From positions 1 to 44,792 of the forward strand of contig JAFZSQ010000021.1 in assembly GCA_017619295.1 (NCBI GenBank): a stretch of 44,792 bases of DNA. Reading direction: 5' to 3'. Origin of the DNA: Lachnospiraceae bacterium. GTDB lineage: Bacteria; Bacillota; Clostridia; Lachnospirales; Lachnospiraceae. The notes below the pieces were generated by a model. It did no database searches. It was given only the letters and a program-made list of their open reading frames with translations, and was not told where the DNA came from. This document shows, in pieces, positions 18,293 through 27,431 of the stretch. The translations under genes and the position numbers were made by a program. How positions within the stretch are numbered: position 1 is the first letter of the stretch; each line of letters opens with the position of its first letter.

Positions 18293-19097
18293 AAAGATTC
18301 TCTCTGCTCCCTATCTTCTCTGGTCCGTAGTTTTCATCATCATCCCTTTGCTGATGGTCTTCTACTACGGTCTTACAGATAAGTCCGGAGCATTTACACT
18401 GGAAAATATACTGGCAATTGCCACTGTAGAGCACTCAAAGGCTCTCTGGCTTGCCATTAAGCTTTCAATCGAAAGCACAATTATTTGTCTGATTCTCGCT
18501 TATCCTTTGTCAATGATCCTTGCAAAGCTTAACGTTAATCAGCACAGTTTCATTGTGTTCATTTTCATTCTGCCCATGTGGATGAACTTCCTTTTAAGAA
18601 CACTCGCATGGCAGACATTGCTTGAGAAAACCGGAGTTATCAACTCCATACTTAAGACAATTGGTTTACCCGGAATCAACATAATCAATACTTCCGGCGC
18701 CATAATCCTTGGTATGGTTTATAACTTCCTTCCCTTCATGGTTTTGCCCATTTATAACTCTCTTTCAAAGATTGACAAGAACGTTATAAATGCTGCAAGA
18801 GATTTGGGTGCCAACGGTTTCCAGACTTTCCTTAAGATTATGCTGCCCTTAAGTACTCCCGGCATCATAAGCGGAATAACCATGGTGTTCGTTCCCGCTC
18901 TCACAACCTTCGTTATAAGCACTCTCCTTGGTGGTTCCAAGATTTTGCTTATCGGTAACGTTATTGAGCAGGAATTCACTCAGACAGGCAACTGGCATCT
19001 GGGCAGCGGACTTTCAATAGTCCTTATGATATTTATCATAGTTAATATGCTCATCACCGCCATTACCGACAAAGACGGGGAGGGAACAATGCTATGA
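18285..19097 (+). CDS. potB: Spermidine/putrescine ABC transporter, permease PotB
   Basis: A 270-residue inner-membrane permease with about six hydrophobic helices, starting with [20 protein letters not shown]. The EAA-type cytoplasmic loop that docks on the ATPase is visible as [21 protein letters not shown]. It overlaps potA at the 5' end (8 bp) and potC at the 3' end (4 bp, ATGA), as expected for coupled subunits made in equal amount. Confidence 0.95.
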   Translation: MNKKILSAPYLLWSVVFIIIPLLMVFYYGLTDKSGAFTLENILAIATVEHSKALWLAIKLSIESTIICLILAYPLSMILAKLNVNQHSFIVFIFILPMWMNFLLRTLAWQTLLEKTGVINSILKTIGLPGINIINTSGAIILGMVYNFLPFMVLPIYNSLSKIDKNVINAARDLGANGFQTFLKIMLPLSTPGIISGITMVFVPALTTFVISTLLGGSKILLIGNVIEQEFTQTGNWHLGSGLSIVLMIFIIVNMLITAITDKDGEGTML

Positions 19098-19870
19098 GAA
19101 ATGCACTTAAGAAGTTATACATTACTCTCATACTGATTTTCCTCTACGCTCCAATTGTTACTTTGATTGTGCTGTCCTTTAACAAGTCCAAAACCAGGGC
19201 CAAATGGGGCGGATTCACCGGAAAATGGTATATTTCATTGTTTAAGAATGATGATATTATGGCTGCCTTGGGAAATACCCTTCTCATTGCTTTCGTATCA
19301 TCACTTGTGGCAACAATTATTGGAATCATCGCCTGCATCGCTATTCAGGCAATGAAGAAGAGATCCCGTTCAATAGTTATCGGAATAACAAATATTCCAA
19401 TGCTAAATGCGGACATTGTAACCGGTATCTCACTGATGCTTTTGTTTATAACCCTGGGAATCAGATTCGGCTTCATGACCATATTACTGGCTCACATAAG
19501 CTTTAACATACCCTATGTAATTTTGAGCGTACTGCCAAGATTCAAGGCTCTTAATCCAAGCACTTATGAGGCTGCTCTTGATCTTGGGGCATCACCTTTC
19601 AGAGCATTTATGAAGGTGGTTTTCCCTGATATTCTTCCCGGAGTTTTATCAGGATTTCTCATGGCATTTACAATGTCACTTGATGATTTCATCATCACTC
19701 ACTTTACGAAGGGCGCCGGAATCGATACCCTTTCAACAAAGATTTATTCGGAAGTAAAGAAGGGCATCAAGCCTGAAATGTACGCCCTCTCTTCCATTAT
19801 TTTTATATCTGTTTTAGTATTGCTTTTCTTGGTTAATTACATGCCAAAGGAAAATAAAAAAGGAGATTAA
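19094..19870 (+). CDS. potC: Spermidine/putrescine ABC transporter, permease PotC
   Basis: A 258-residue permease that pairs with PotB. The first helix (LYITLILIFLYAPIVTLIVL) is followed by the PotC-typical SFNKSKTRAKWGGFTGKWY. The EAA loop reads YEAALDLGASPFRAFMKVVFP, and DDFIITHFTKG near the end is characteristic of PotC/PotI proteins. It overlaps potB by 4 bp, and potD starts 6 bp after its stop. Confidence 0.95.
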   Translation: MRNALKKLYITLILIFLYAPIVTLIVLSFNKSKTRAKWGGFTGKWYISLFKNDDIMAALGNTLLIAFVSSLVATIIGIIACIAIQAMKKRSRSIVIGITNIPMLNADIVTGISLMLLFITLGIRFGFMTILLAHISFNIPYVILSVLPRFKALNPSTYEAALDLGASPFRAFMKVVFPDILPGVLSGFLMAFTMSLDDFIITHFTKGAGIDTLSTKIYSEVKKGIKPEMYALSSIIFISVLVLLFLVNYMPKENKKGD

Positions 19871-19876
19871 ATAATT

Positions 19877-20935
19877 ATGAAAAAAGTTATCGCAGTGCTT
19901 TTGATGGCGAGCATGTGCATGGCAACCCTTATGGGCTGTGGTGCAAATGGTGGAGGTAAACAGGAAGTTTACGTCTACAACTGGGGTGAGTACATTGATC
20001 CCGAGGTCCTTAATCAGTTCGAAGAAGAAACAGGAATCAAGGTTATATATGATGAGTTTGAGACAAATGAAATCATGTATCCCAAGGTTGAGGCAGGTGC
20101 AGCTGTTTATGATGTTGTATGCCCTTCCGACTATATGATAAGCAAGATGATTGAGAACGATCTTCTTCAGAAAATTAACTTCGACAACATTCCCAATGCC
20201 AAGGCAAACATTGGCGCTCAGTACTATGAGACAGCTAAAGAGTACGACCCTACAAACGAGTACAGCGTTCCTTACTGCTGGGGTACCGTAGGTATTCTTT
20301 ACAACAAGACAATGGTTGATGAACCCATCGATTCATGGTCAGTTCTCTGGGATGAGAAATACAAAGACAACATTCTTATGCAGGATTCAGTTCGTGATGC
20401 TTTCATGGTTGCTTTAAAGCTTAACGGCAACTCCATGAACTCTCTTGACGAGGCTGAACTTAACGCTGCCAAGGATCTTCTCATTGAGCAGAAGCCTCTT
20501 GTACAGGCTTATGTTATCGACCAGGTTCGTGACAAGATGATCGGTGATGAGGCTGCCATCGGCGTTATCTACTCTGGTGAAGCTATCTACACACAGCGTG
20601 AGAACGAGAACCTCGAGTACGTTATTCCCAAGGAAGGTACCAATGTTTGGATTGACTCATGGGTAATTCCCAAGAACGCAAAGAATGTTGAATGTGCTGA
20701 GAAGTTCATCGATTTCATGTGCCGTGATGACATAGCGCTTAAGAACTTTGAATACATCACATACTCTACTCCCAATGATGCTGCAAAGGCTCTTATTGAG
20801 GATGAGGATATCAGAAATTCAGAGATTGCATTCCCTGATCTTACCAAGTACAACAACCTTGAAACTTACGTTTATCTTGGCGAGGACGGAGACGCTCTCT
20901 ACAACGAACTTTGGAAAGAAGTTAAATCAAAGTAA
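19877..20935 (+). CDS. potD: Polyamine-binding lipoprotein PotD
   Basis: A 352-residue extracellular solute-binding lipoprotein. The signal peptide (MKKVIAVLLMASMCMATLMG) is followed by the lipobox cysteine 21. The mature start has VYVYNWGEYIDPEVLNQFEE, the hallmark of PotD/PotF proteins, followed by YDVVCPSDYMISKM. PYCWGTVGILYN and the AYVIDQVRDKMIGDEAAIGV region line the expected ligand cleft. It would deliver spermidine or putrescine to PotB/PotC; which one is not decided here. A strong terminator follows directly. Confidence 0.96.
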   Translation: MKKVIAVLLMASMCMATLMGCGANGGGKQEVYVYNWGEYIDPEVLNQFEEETGIKVIYDEFETNEIMYPKVEAGAAVYDVVCPSDYMISKMIENDLLQKINFDNIPNAKANIGAQYYETAKEYDPTNEYSVPYCWGTVGILYNKTMVDEPIDSWSVLWDEKYKDNILMQDSVRDAFMVALKLNGNSMNSLDEAELNAAKDLLIEQKPLVQAYVIDQVRDKMIGDEAAIGVIYSGEAIYTQRENENLEYVIPKEGTNVWIDSWVIPKNAKNVECAEKFIDFMCRDDIALKNFEYITYSTPNDAAKALIEDEDIRNSEIAFPDLTKYNNLETYVYLGEDGDALYNELWKEVKSK

Positions 20936-20946
20936 TTAAAAATAAT

Positions 20947-20983
20947 AAAGCGTTCGGATTCATATGAGTCCGAACGCTTTTTG
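20947..20983. terminator. Bidirectional intrinsic terminator between potD and aldehyde dehydrogenase gene
   Basis: AAAGCGTTCGGATT (20947-20960) pairs with AGTCCGAACGCTTT (20967-20980), with one G-T pair and a 6-base loop. It is followed by a T-run on the plus strand and a T-rich stretch on the minus strand. It sits between two convergent transcripts and can serve both. Confidence 0.9.
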
Positions 20984-20988
20984 TTTGT

Positions 20989-22410
20989 TTATCTTTCGAA
21001 GAATTTAAGAAGCTTATATTTATAGGTCTTTCCTTCGTAAGGATGCTCTCTCATGTTTAAGTTAAAGTGTCTTAAGCCATAAAGCACCGTTGAAGGATGG
21101 CTGAATTCCTCGAATCCGAATTTGCCGTGATATGTGCCCATTCCGGAACGTCCTGTTCCGTTGAAAGGCGCTCCTTTAACCATCAGGAAAAGGATAACCT
21201 CGTTATAACATCCTCCTCCGTACTGCTGGGTTCTGAATATCTTATTTGCCCATTTCTTATTTCTTGTGAAAATATAAAGTGCCAAGCCGTGTTCTTTACT
21301 TGCCATCACATCTATAATCTCATCAACCTTGTCATCATCAAAAGGAATAATGGGAATTATAGGACAGAAAAGCTCATGATTAACCAGGCTCTCGTCAGTA
21401 TTTACAGGATAAATGATTGTTGGAGCGTATTTCTGTTTTTCCTTATTACCAAATCCGCCATACACTATTCTGCTTCTGAATTCATCGGCTTCAGCCGCGC
21501 ATTTATCATAAGCTTCAGGGGATATCAGCTTAGGGTATTCATCTGAATTAACAGGATCGACACCAACCGTTCTTTCAAAGGCTTTCTTAAGCTCCCTGAT
21601 AAACTCGTCAGCCACTTCTCTTGCCACAGCTACATGATTAAGGTTAATACAAATCTGGCCGCTGTTGCAGGCTTTAAAGAAGGCAATCTTTCTTGCGGCG
21701 TCTTTAATGTCAGCATCCTTTCTTACAATGCACCAGTTACCGTTCTCTCCGCCAAGCTCCAAAGTTACGGGAGTAAGGTTCTTGGCTGCCATCTCCATAA
21801 CATGAACTGCAACCCTGGGAGAACCTGTGTAGAAAATCTTATCAAAGCGCTCCTCAAGGCAGTAATCTGCCACATCATGGTCGCCGTCAATAACGGTTAT
21901 ATATTCTTCAGCGAATGTCTCGCTGATAAGTTCCTTCAAAAGTGCCGTACAGTTGGCAGATTTATGGCTTGCCTTAATCACGGCAGTATTTCCGCCTGCT
22001 ATTGCAGGAATCAAAGGTCCCAAGGCCAGAAGGAAAGGGAAATTAAAGGGGCTCATTATCAAAGTGTTGCCAAAAGGCATTCTGTACACCTTTGTAATAA
22101 TGCTGGGCGCACAATGAAGGCCACTGAACAATGTCTTCGGTCTCGCCCATCTTCTAAGGCCCTTTAAGGTCTCGTTGATTTCAAGTACAACGCTTCCCAC
22201 ATCGCAAAAATAAGCTTCAACCAGATGTCTTCCGAGGTCCGCTTTAAGAGCTTCTATCATTCTCGCCTCATTGTTTACAACCATCTGTTTAAGCTTATTA
22301 AGCTGCTTTATTCTGAAGTTAACATCGAGAGTTTCACCCTTCTTAAAGTACTCTCTTTGCTTATTTACAATCTCTGCAACCTGTTGTCTGGTTATCTGCT
22401 CCATGGCCAT
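20989..22410 (-). CDS. Aldehyde dehydrogenase (class 3-like)
   Basis: A 473-residue NAD(P)-dependent aldehyde dehydrogenase. The cofactor region SPFNFPFLLALGPLIPAIAG and KIFYTGSPRV are typical. The general-base glutamate is E218 in LELGGENG, and the catalytic cysteine is C254 in NSGQICIN. The C-terminal SGMGTYHGKFGFEEFSHP matches class 3-like enzymes that oxidise medium-chain or aromatic aldehydes. The substrate is not known. It begins two bases after the DUF5662 stop and ends the operon MATE-GH13-DUF5662-ALDH. Two ATGs lie two codons apart; GGAG is 4 bases from the first and 10 from the second, so the start could be 6 bases later. Confidence 0.94.
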   Translation of the reverse strand: MAMEQITRQQVAEIVNKQREYFKKGETLDVNFRIKQLNKLKQMVVNNEARMIEALKADLGRHLVEAYFCDVGSVVLEINETLKGLRRWARPKTLFSGLHCAPSIITKVYRMPFGNTLIMSPFNFPFLLALGPLIPAIAGGNTAVIKASHKSANCTALLKELISETFAEEYITVIDGDHDVADYCLEERFDKIFYTGSPRVAVHVMEMAAKNLTPVTLELGGENGNWCIVRKDADIKDAARKIAFFKACNSGQICINLNHVAVAREVADEFIRELKKAFERTVGVDPVNSDEYPKLISPEAYDKCAAEADEFRSRIVYGGFGNKEKQKYAPTIIYPVNTDESLVNHELFCPIIPIIPFDDDKVDEIIDVMASKEHGLALYIFTRNKKWANKIFRTQQYGGGCYNEVILFLMVKGAPFNGTGRSGMGTYHGKFGFEEFSHPSTVLYGLRHFNLNMREHPYEGKTYKYKLLKFFER

Positions 22411-22411
22411 A

Positions 22412-22960
22412 TCACTCCGTTTTGTCTTTTAAATACTTTTTAATGAACTTGAAAGTCTCTTTTTCACCTTTTTCTGCGAGCATTTCAAGAATCATCACCA
22501 GATCCTTTTCGGTATCCGGATGGATTAAATTATTTCCCAGATCTTTTTCCCTTTTAAAATATGCCAGAGCCGAGGCATCCGTGTACTTATCTCCTAAATA
22601 AACCATACTGGCCGCAATACGATCCATTACCATCTCCACAAGGTATTTCTTTGGAATGGGGCAGGTAATGACATCTATCTTGCCGTCAACCACGCCAAAA
22701 TCAATCCAGTATTCAAAGTGATGTTTATTGCGTCCCTTATGATGGAGCCATGCAGTGGAAAAACCGATATCTTCTCTTTCTGCGGCATTAGGGCTTCTAT
22801 GTCCCTGATAATACTTCGCTCCAACCCTGAACTCAGTGTAGGAGTACTTGGACAGGTCATGTGTAAGCCCCTGCCATATAAGTCCCACCTTAAAGCATTT
22901 TTTGCATACAAGGATTCTGTGATGTGTGATGGTTTTGAAGTGCTGCCAACCTTTAAGCAT
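22412..22960 (-). CDS. DUF5662 family protein
   Basis: A 182-residue protein of unknown function. It contains LTHDLSKYSYTEF, HRSPNAAER and TAWLHHKGRNKHHFEYW, a pattern I associate with DUF5662. The concentration of histidines and aspartates suggests a metal-binding, HD-like site, but no activity can be assigned. No signal peptide or membrane segment is visible. Its start overlaps the end of the GH13-like gene by 8 bp, and the aldehyde dehydrogenase gene starts right after its stop, so the three are co-expressed. Confidence 0.82.
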   Translation of the reverse strand: MLKGWQHFKTITHHRILVCKKCFKVGLIWQGLTHDLSKYSYTEFRVGAKYYQGHRSPNAAEREDIGFSTAWLHHKGRNKHHFEYWIDFGVVDGKIDVITCPIPKKYLVEMVMDRIAASMVYLGDKYTDASALAYFKREKDLGNNLIHPDTEKDLVMILEMLAEKGEKETFKFIKKYLKDKTE

Positions 22961-24803
22961 TTAAATCTTTCTTCTTTCTTTTAACGTTTCTTTTGTCAGG
23001 TGCACTCTCCCCCAGGCTTTCCAAGATAACAACGCTTCTTGGTGCCAATGTAATTCGACCCTCATCTGAAATATCTTCTTTCAAAGCTTTGTCAAACTCA
23101 TCTGAGTCAAATTTCTTCTTCCAAACAATGCCCTCAGGTAAATTAGGTAAAGCAAAATCGTGCTTCTCCCAATGCATGTTAATGGCAAGATAAATGAACT
23201 TGTCATTCTCTCCTGCATATTTGCCTGCAAACAAGAGTCCCACATGGCGGTTGTAATTGTACAAATCAGCCTTCCATGCTTCCTCTCCGTGATATGACAA
23301 ATCCGGATAGCTGCAGGATATATAATCCATTAATCTGAGTGCTTTTGAAGGATGAATGCATTGGTGAGCCTTTCTGTAAGCGAAAAGCTTCACTGTAAGG
23401 TCAAATAAGGCCTTATTCTGGTCCAAATTAGCCCAGTTTAACCATGTAACGGCATTATCCTGGCAATAAGGGTTATTGTTTCCCTTTTGGCTGTTTCCGA
23501 ACTCATCTCCCATGAATATCAAAGGAGTACCCTGAGTAAATGTAAGCATTGTAAGGGCATTCAAAGTCTGCTTCATACGAAGCTTGTTGATGGATGCTTT
23601 CCTGCTGGTGCCCTCAACACCACAGTTCCAGCTTAAGTTAAAAGCCGCGCCATCCATATTGTTTTCGCCATTGTCTTCGTTATGCTTTCTGTCGAAGCTC
23701 ACCAGATCCCTTAAGGTAAATCCGTAATAGTTGGTGAAGAATCTTATAACGCCGAACTCGTCGGGATTCTCTCTCATGTGCCTTAAGGCAATATCCGTAA
23801 CGCCCTCATCTCCCTTAAGGAAACGGCGCATATCATACATATAATCATCCTGGTAAGATGCGATTCTCTTTATCTCGTCGGTCTCATCAATTTCCCACTT
23901 ATCGATGTAGTCGTAAATCAATTTGCATTCCTTCAGCTCAGGCGCTTCGTTAAGCATCCTCTTGGGAAGGTTGTCTCCCTTAAGACGGAAGCCGTCCACA
24001 TGGAATTCACTTCTCCAGTACACGAGAATATCCTTGATTTCACCGCGCTTAACTTCATCGGGGAAGTAGAATTGAAGAATCAATTCGATACCGTTCTTAT
24101 GAAGAGCTTTAACCATGTCTTTGAACTCGGTTGGAGCGTCTTTGGATTTTGCCAGAGATTTATTGGGACAATAATAGTAGCTGTTCTGGTAGCCCCAGTA
24201 ATTAATCTTGTTAAGATTGCCTGTAGGATCAAGGACAGTTTTGCTGTTCTTCTTAAGCTCGGTAACGGGCATCATCTCGATGTTGTTGATTCCAAGCTCC
24301 TTAAGGTAATCTATCTTCTCCGCAACACCGCTAAAGCATCCCTTTCCGTTAACCTTGGAGGAGGGGTGCTTCGTGAAACCTCTTACATGCATTAAATACA
24401 TGAAAGTTTCATTGTATGGATGTATGGTAAAATCGTCATCTTCCCAATCATAGCTTGAATCCTCGGCTACGAAGTATACCTCGTCATCTTTAACCGGGAA
24501 GCCAAATTCACTCTTGCCATCGAAGTTTCGCATGAAGGAATCACCGACGAATTTATCGTCAGCGTAAATCTTATAAAGTATTTTCTTATAACCCTTAAGG
24601 TTAATATCGCCGTAATAGACCTTGCCTACATGAGGAGCTGACGTAAAATCTATCTTTCCAAGTTCAGTCTTCTTGGAATCAAATAAAATAATCCCAAAGG
24701 CGCTTCCAGCTCTTTCAAGGCATACGTGCAATATGCCATCTTTAAGTGAAACTCCCATGGGATATATGTTTTTCGAGGTAATGATTTCAAATGCCTTAGC
24801 CAT
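22953..24803 (-). CDS. GH13 glycogen-debranching-like protein lacking catalytic residues
   Basis: A 616-residue protein clearly homologous to GlgX/isoamylase-type GH13 enzymes: an N-terminal beta domain, a TIM barrel and a C-terminal beta domain. Strong family blocks include SFDRKHNEDNGENNMDGAAF, NLSWNCGVEG and QGTPLIFMGDEFGNSQKGNN. The catalytic motifs are all altered. Region I (DVVYNH) reads QFYFPD. Region II (GFRFD, nucleophile) reads GFRLK near 271-275. Region III (LIAEPWD, acid/base) reads LIYDYID. Region IV (AHDG) reads NYYG near 358-361. It is therefore probably not a hydrolase; glycan binding or regulation is an inference. The ATG at 24803 has GGAG ten bases upstream; an earlier TTG is rejected. 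Confidence 0.9.
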   Translation of the reverse strand: MAKAFEIITSKNIYPMGVSLKDGILHVCLERAGSAFGIILFDSKKTELGKIDFTSAPHVGKVYYGDINLKGYKKILYKIYADDKFVGDSFMRNFDGKSEFGFPVKDDEVYFVAEDSSYDWEDDDFTIHPYNETFMYLMHVRGFTKHPSSKVNGKGCFSGVAEKIDYLKELGINNIEMMPVTELKKNSKTVLDPTGNLNKINYWGYQNSYYYCPNKSLAKSKDAPTEFKDMVKALHKNGIELILQFYFPDEVKRGEIKDILVYWRSEFHVDGFRLKGDNLPKRMLNEAPELKECKLIYDYIDKWEIDETDEIKRIASYQDDYMYDMRRFLKGDEGVTDIALRHMRENPDEFGVIRFFTNYYGFTLRDLVSFDRKHNEDNGENNMDGAAFNLSWNCGVEGTSRKASINKLRMKQTLNALTMLTFTQGTPLIFMGDEFGNSQKGNNNPYCQDNAVTWLNWANLDQNKALFDLTVKLFAYRKAHQCIHPSKALRLMDYISCSYPDLSYHGEEAWKADLYNYNRHVGLLFAGKYAGENDKFIYLAINMHWEKHDFALPNLPEGIVWKKKFDSDEFDKALKEDISDEGRITLAPRSVVILESLGESAPDKRNVKRKKKDLNA

Positions 24804-24841
24804 CTTAACCAAACTCCAATGCCAAATATAGTGGTATTATA

Positions 24842-26188
24842 TCACGAATTTGCATCCGGGGGCAGATTTTTGAAATATGACACCGTAAAAGGAATACTGA
24901 AAACGCTGGCAAGCACATCCGCCACAGCCTGGGAAATCTGTATTCCGAAGAGTCCCCAAATCTGAGGGAAAATCAGTATTACAGGTATAAAGAACAATCC
25001 ACTCCTGAAGCTTGAGAGGATTGAAGCCTGCAGCGATTTGCCGGTGCTTTGGAACATCATGTTGTTACAAACGCTAAAGGGCAGGAATAAAAGGGACAGG
25101 CACTGATATCTCATGGCCACGGTGCCGATTTCCATAACCTTTAAATCATCTCTGAAAAGATGTACCAAAGGCTCTGCAAAGAAAAATGCAGTGATTGCAA
25201 AAAGGCCAAGCAATGCCGTTCCGAAGGCCCAGGTGAAGAAGAAGCCTTTTCGGACTCTGCTGTACTTCTTAGCGCCGTAGTTAAAGCCTGCAACGGGCTG
25301 GTAACCCTGGCCCACGCCAAGGCCTACGCTGAATAAGAAGTTGACGATTCTTGAAACTATACTCATTGCAGCTATTGCAGCATCTTCGTAGGGCTTGCAT
25401 GCATGGTTTAAAGCCATTACGGATATGCTTCCAAGGCCCTGTCTAACCATGCTGGGGAAACCGCCCTTAACAATCTTGGTGAAAATATGAATATCTTTCC
25501 TGAAATACTGTCTGCTTATCTTGGACTCACAGTTTCTGTACATTATGTGAAGAATAAACGTGCTGACGTACTGGGAAATCGCTGTGGCAATTCCTGCACC
25601 AATGATGCCCGTTCCAAGGCCGACAATGAATAACGCATCAAGGAAAATGTTTAGAATACCACCGCTTATAAGGCCAATCATGGCATAGGTGGCTTTGCCT
25701 TCGTATCTTAAAATATTATTATAAGTACAGCTTACAAGCATTGCCGGAGCAGCACATAAAATGCACATGGCATATGTTTTGGCATAGGGGAAAATTGTAT
25801 CTGTGCTTCCAAGGAGATACATAAGTGGTTTTACAAAAATAAGACCTAAAACAAGAACAAGAATTCCCGTAATAAGCGAAGCCAGAAATCCCATGGTGGC
25901 ATACTCGCTGGCTTCATCCTTCTTCCCCGCCCCAAGGCGTCTTGAAACCACCGTTCCGGAGCCCTGTCCATACATGAAGCCACATGCCTGCAAAATAGCC
26001 ATAAGGCCAAAAACTATACCTGTGGCACCGCTGGCACTGGTTCCGAGCCTTCCGACGAAATAGGTGTCAGCCATATTGTAAATGTTGGTTACAAGCATGC
26101 TTAAAGTCGTGGGAAGTCCAAGGCTTAGAATCAGCTTTGGTATGGGCGTTTCCGTCATTTTTTTGTATTGTAGTTCTGAACTGGTCAT
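24842..26188 (-). CDS. MATE-family multidrug/organic cation transporter
   Basis: A 448-residue membrane protein with about twelve hydrophobic helices, two homologous halves, and the opening PIPKLILSLGLPTTLSMLVT typical of MATE proteins. FGLMAILQACGFMYGQGSGT and the matching second-half segment VGQGYQPVAGFNYGAKKY are conserved in the family. It would export drugs, toxins or metabolites using a sodium or proton gradient; the substrate is unknown. It is first in a four-gene operon, 38 bp ahead of the GH13-like gene. Confidence 0.95.
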   Translation of the reverse strand: MTSSELQYKKMTETPIPKLILSLGLPTTLSMLVTNIYNMADTYFVGRLGTSASGATGIVFGLMAILQACGFMYGQGSGTVVSRRLGAGKKDEASEYATMGFLASLITGILVLVLGLIFVKPLMYLLGSTDTIFPYAKTYAMCILCAAPAMLVSCTYNNILRYEGKATYAMIGLISGGILNIFLDALFIVGLGTGIIGAGIATAISQYVSTFILHIMYRNCESKISRQYFRKDIHIFTKIVKGGFPSMVRQGLGSISVMALNHACKPYEDAAIAAMSIVSRIVNFLFSVGLGVGQGYQPVAGFNYGAKKYSRVRKGFFFTWAFGTALLGLFAITAFFFAEPLVHLFRDDLKVMEIGTVAMRYQCLSLLFLPFSVCNNMMFQSTGKSLQASILSSFRSGLFFIPVILIFPQIWGLFGIQISQAVADVLASVFSIPFTVSYFKNLPPDANS

Positions 26189-26227
26189 TTAATGTATCTC
26201 TGTTTTCTTTAGATTTATTACCTCGAA

Positions 26228-26236
26228 ATTATACCA
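26228..26236 (-). promoter_or_regulatory. Extended -10 promoter of the MATE operon
   Basis: On the minus strand TGGTATAAT is a perfect extended -10 element (TGnTATAAT). The -35 position is weak (TACTTT, 26251-26256, 17-bp spacer). It faces away from the divergent promoter of the YgjP-like gene. Confidence 0.55.
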
Positions 26237-26257
26237 CTTATAAGGTATCAAAAGTAT

Positions 26258-26263
26258 TATAAT
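26258..26263 (+). promoter_or_regulatory. -10 element of the YgjP-like gene, implying a leaderless mRNA
   Basis: TATAAT ends only 6 bases before the ATG at 26270, and no Shine-Dalgarno sequence is present. Transcription would begin at or next to the start codon. The -35 is weak. Confidence 0.5.
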
Positions 26264-26269
26264 ATTCTC

Positions 26270-26791
26270 ATGATTGAGTATGAATTGATTCGAAGCAAAA
26301 GGCGAACCGTCTCCATAACAATAAAGCCTGACGGCAGCGTAATCGTCAGAGCACCTCTTCTTGCATCCACAAGAAGAATTAACGAATTTGTGGAGTCGAA
26401 AGCTGATTGGATTAACAAGAATATAAAGAAAGTTTTGGAGAATCCTGCCCCAAGGCCCCAAGAATTCTCTCCCGAAGAAAAGAAGCGCCTTGTAAAGCAG
26501 GCCAGGATTCTTATTACACAGCGAGTAGATTACTACGCTCCCATTATCGGCGTAAGCTACAACAGAATCGCCATAAAGGATACCAAGACTCGCTGGGGAA
26601 GCTGTTCAAAAGACGGAAACTTAAATTTCAGTTTCAGGCTCGTATTGGAGCCCCTGGAAATTCTCGACTACGTCGTAGTTCACGAACTCTGCCACAGAAT
26701 CCATATGAACCACTCAAAGAAGTTCTGGGCTGAAGTTGCCCGCATCATCCCCGACTATAAAGAACGCAGAAAGCGATTAAATAGAAAATAA
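26270..26791 (+). CDS. YgjP/DUF45-type zinc metalloprotease-like protein
   Basis: A 173-residue soluble protein of the YgjP-like (DUF45, SprT-related) metal-dependent hydrolase family. The start YELIRSKRRTVSITIKPDG and the central KDTKTRWGSCSKDGNLNFSF are characteristic. The zinc motif HELCH (HExxH form) is followed by HMNHSKKFW, which supplies the third ligand. The physiological substrate is not known. The gene ends 3 bp before the convergent DUF1292 gene. There is no ribosome-binding site; see the leaderless-mRNA finding. Confidence 0.93.
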   Translation: MIEYELIRSKRRTVSITIKPDGSVIVRAPLLASTRRINEFVESKADWINKNIKKVLENPAPRPQEFSPEEKKRLVKQARILITQRVDYYAPIIGVSYNRIAIKDTKTRWGSCSKDGNLNFSFRLVLEPLEILDYVVVHELCHRIHMNHSKKFWAEVARIIPDYKERRKRLNRK

Positions 26792-26794
26792 TAT

Positions 26795-27112
26795 TTATAT
26801 CATTTCATCAAACTCAACATTATCAAGAAACTCATCAAAAGCATCCGAAGCAATCTCATACTCCTCATCACTTTCGATATATCTGAGAACCGGCTCCTCG
26901 TTGGTGTCATCAGGATTCTCGCTGTAGCCGTAGATCCAAACTTCACCGTCTTCATTCTCGCCGTTTTCATTTTGAGGAAGAAGTGCAATGTAGTCTTTCT
27001 TGTTTGAAGCAGTAAAGATAGTTACAACACTGCAGGTAATCTTCTCACCGTCTATATCAAGTTCAACTGTCATTTCTTCTTCAGCGCCGTCGTTTTCGTA
27101 TTTCTCGGTCAT
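26795..27112 (-). CDS. DUF1292 family protein
   Basis: A 105-residue, very acidic protein of the DUF1292 (YrzB-like) family, common in Firmicutes. The conserved core is ITCSVVTIFTASNKKDYIAL followed by a charged loop and VWIYGYSEN, ending in a helix with SDEEYEIASDAFDEFLD. Function is unknown. GGAGG precedes the ATG. It is the last gene of a small minus-strand cluster after the GIY-YIG gene, with a 37-bp gap. Confidence 0.9.
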   Translation of the reverse strand: MTEKYENDGAEEEMTVELDIDGEKITCSVVTIFTASNKKDYIALLPQNENGENEDGEVWIYGYSENPDDTNEEPVLRYIESDEEYEIASDAFDEFLDNVEFDEMI

Positions 27113-27149
27113 ATACTAACCTCCTAAGGTTGAATTTGTTTTGATTATA

Positions 27150-27416
27150 TCATTTTGAAGTTATGAGTTCCATCTTTTGCTTTCTGGATAGTTTGTGCTT
27201 TATATACCATTCTCGCTTCATGGCTTCCTTCTTATCATCAAACTCCTCATGATAGACAAGTTTTACAGGAAGACGAGCCTTTGTATACTTGGCCCCGTTT
27301 CCGGAATTGTGAGCCTCAAGCCTCTTATCCAGGTCATTTGTCGATCCTGTATAAAGAGTCTTATCCGCACACTCAAGTATATAAATATACCACTTATCCG
27401 ATTTATCAGTTGCCAT
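27150..27416 (-). CDS. GIY-YIG nuclease-family protein (UPF0213-like)
   Basis: An 88-residue single-domain GIY-YIG protein. The signature is [20 protein letters not shown], followed by the conserved [14 protein letters not shown] and the glutamate region [17 protein letters not shown]. Stand-alone proteins of this size are widespread; a role in DNA processing is assumed but not proven. It starts 15 bp after the upstream acetyltransferase gene, so both are probably on one transcript. Confidence 0.93.
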   Translation of the reverse strand: MATDKSDKWYIYILECADKTLYTGSTNDLDKRLEAHNSGNGAKYTKARLPVKLVYHEEFDDKKEAMKREWYIKHKLSRKQKMELITSK

Positions 27417-27431
27417 TTTTTCAAGGCTCCT

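Noticed and set aside
21634..22167. Plus-strand open frame of 177 codons
   Set aside because: Antisense shadow of the aldehyde dehydrogenase gene; low-complexity composition and no family motif.
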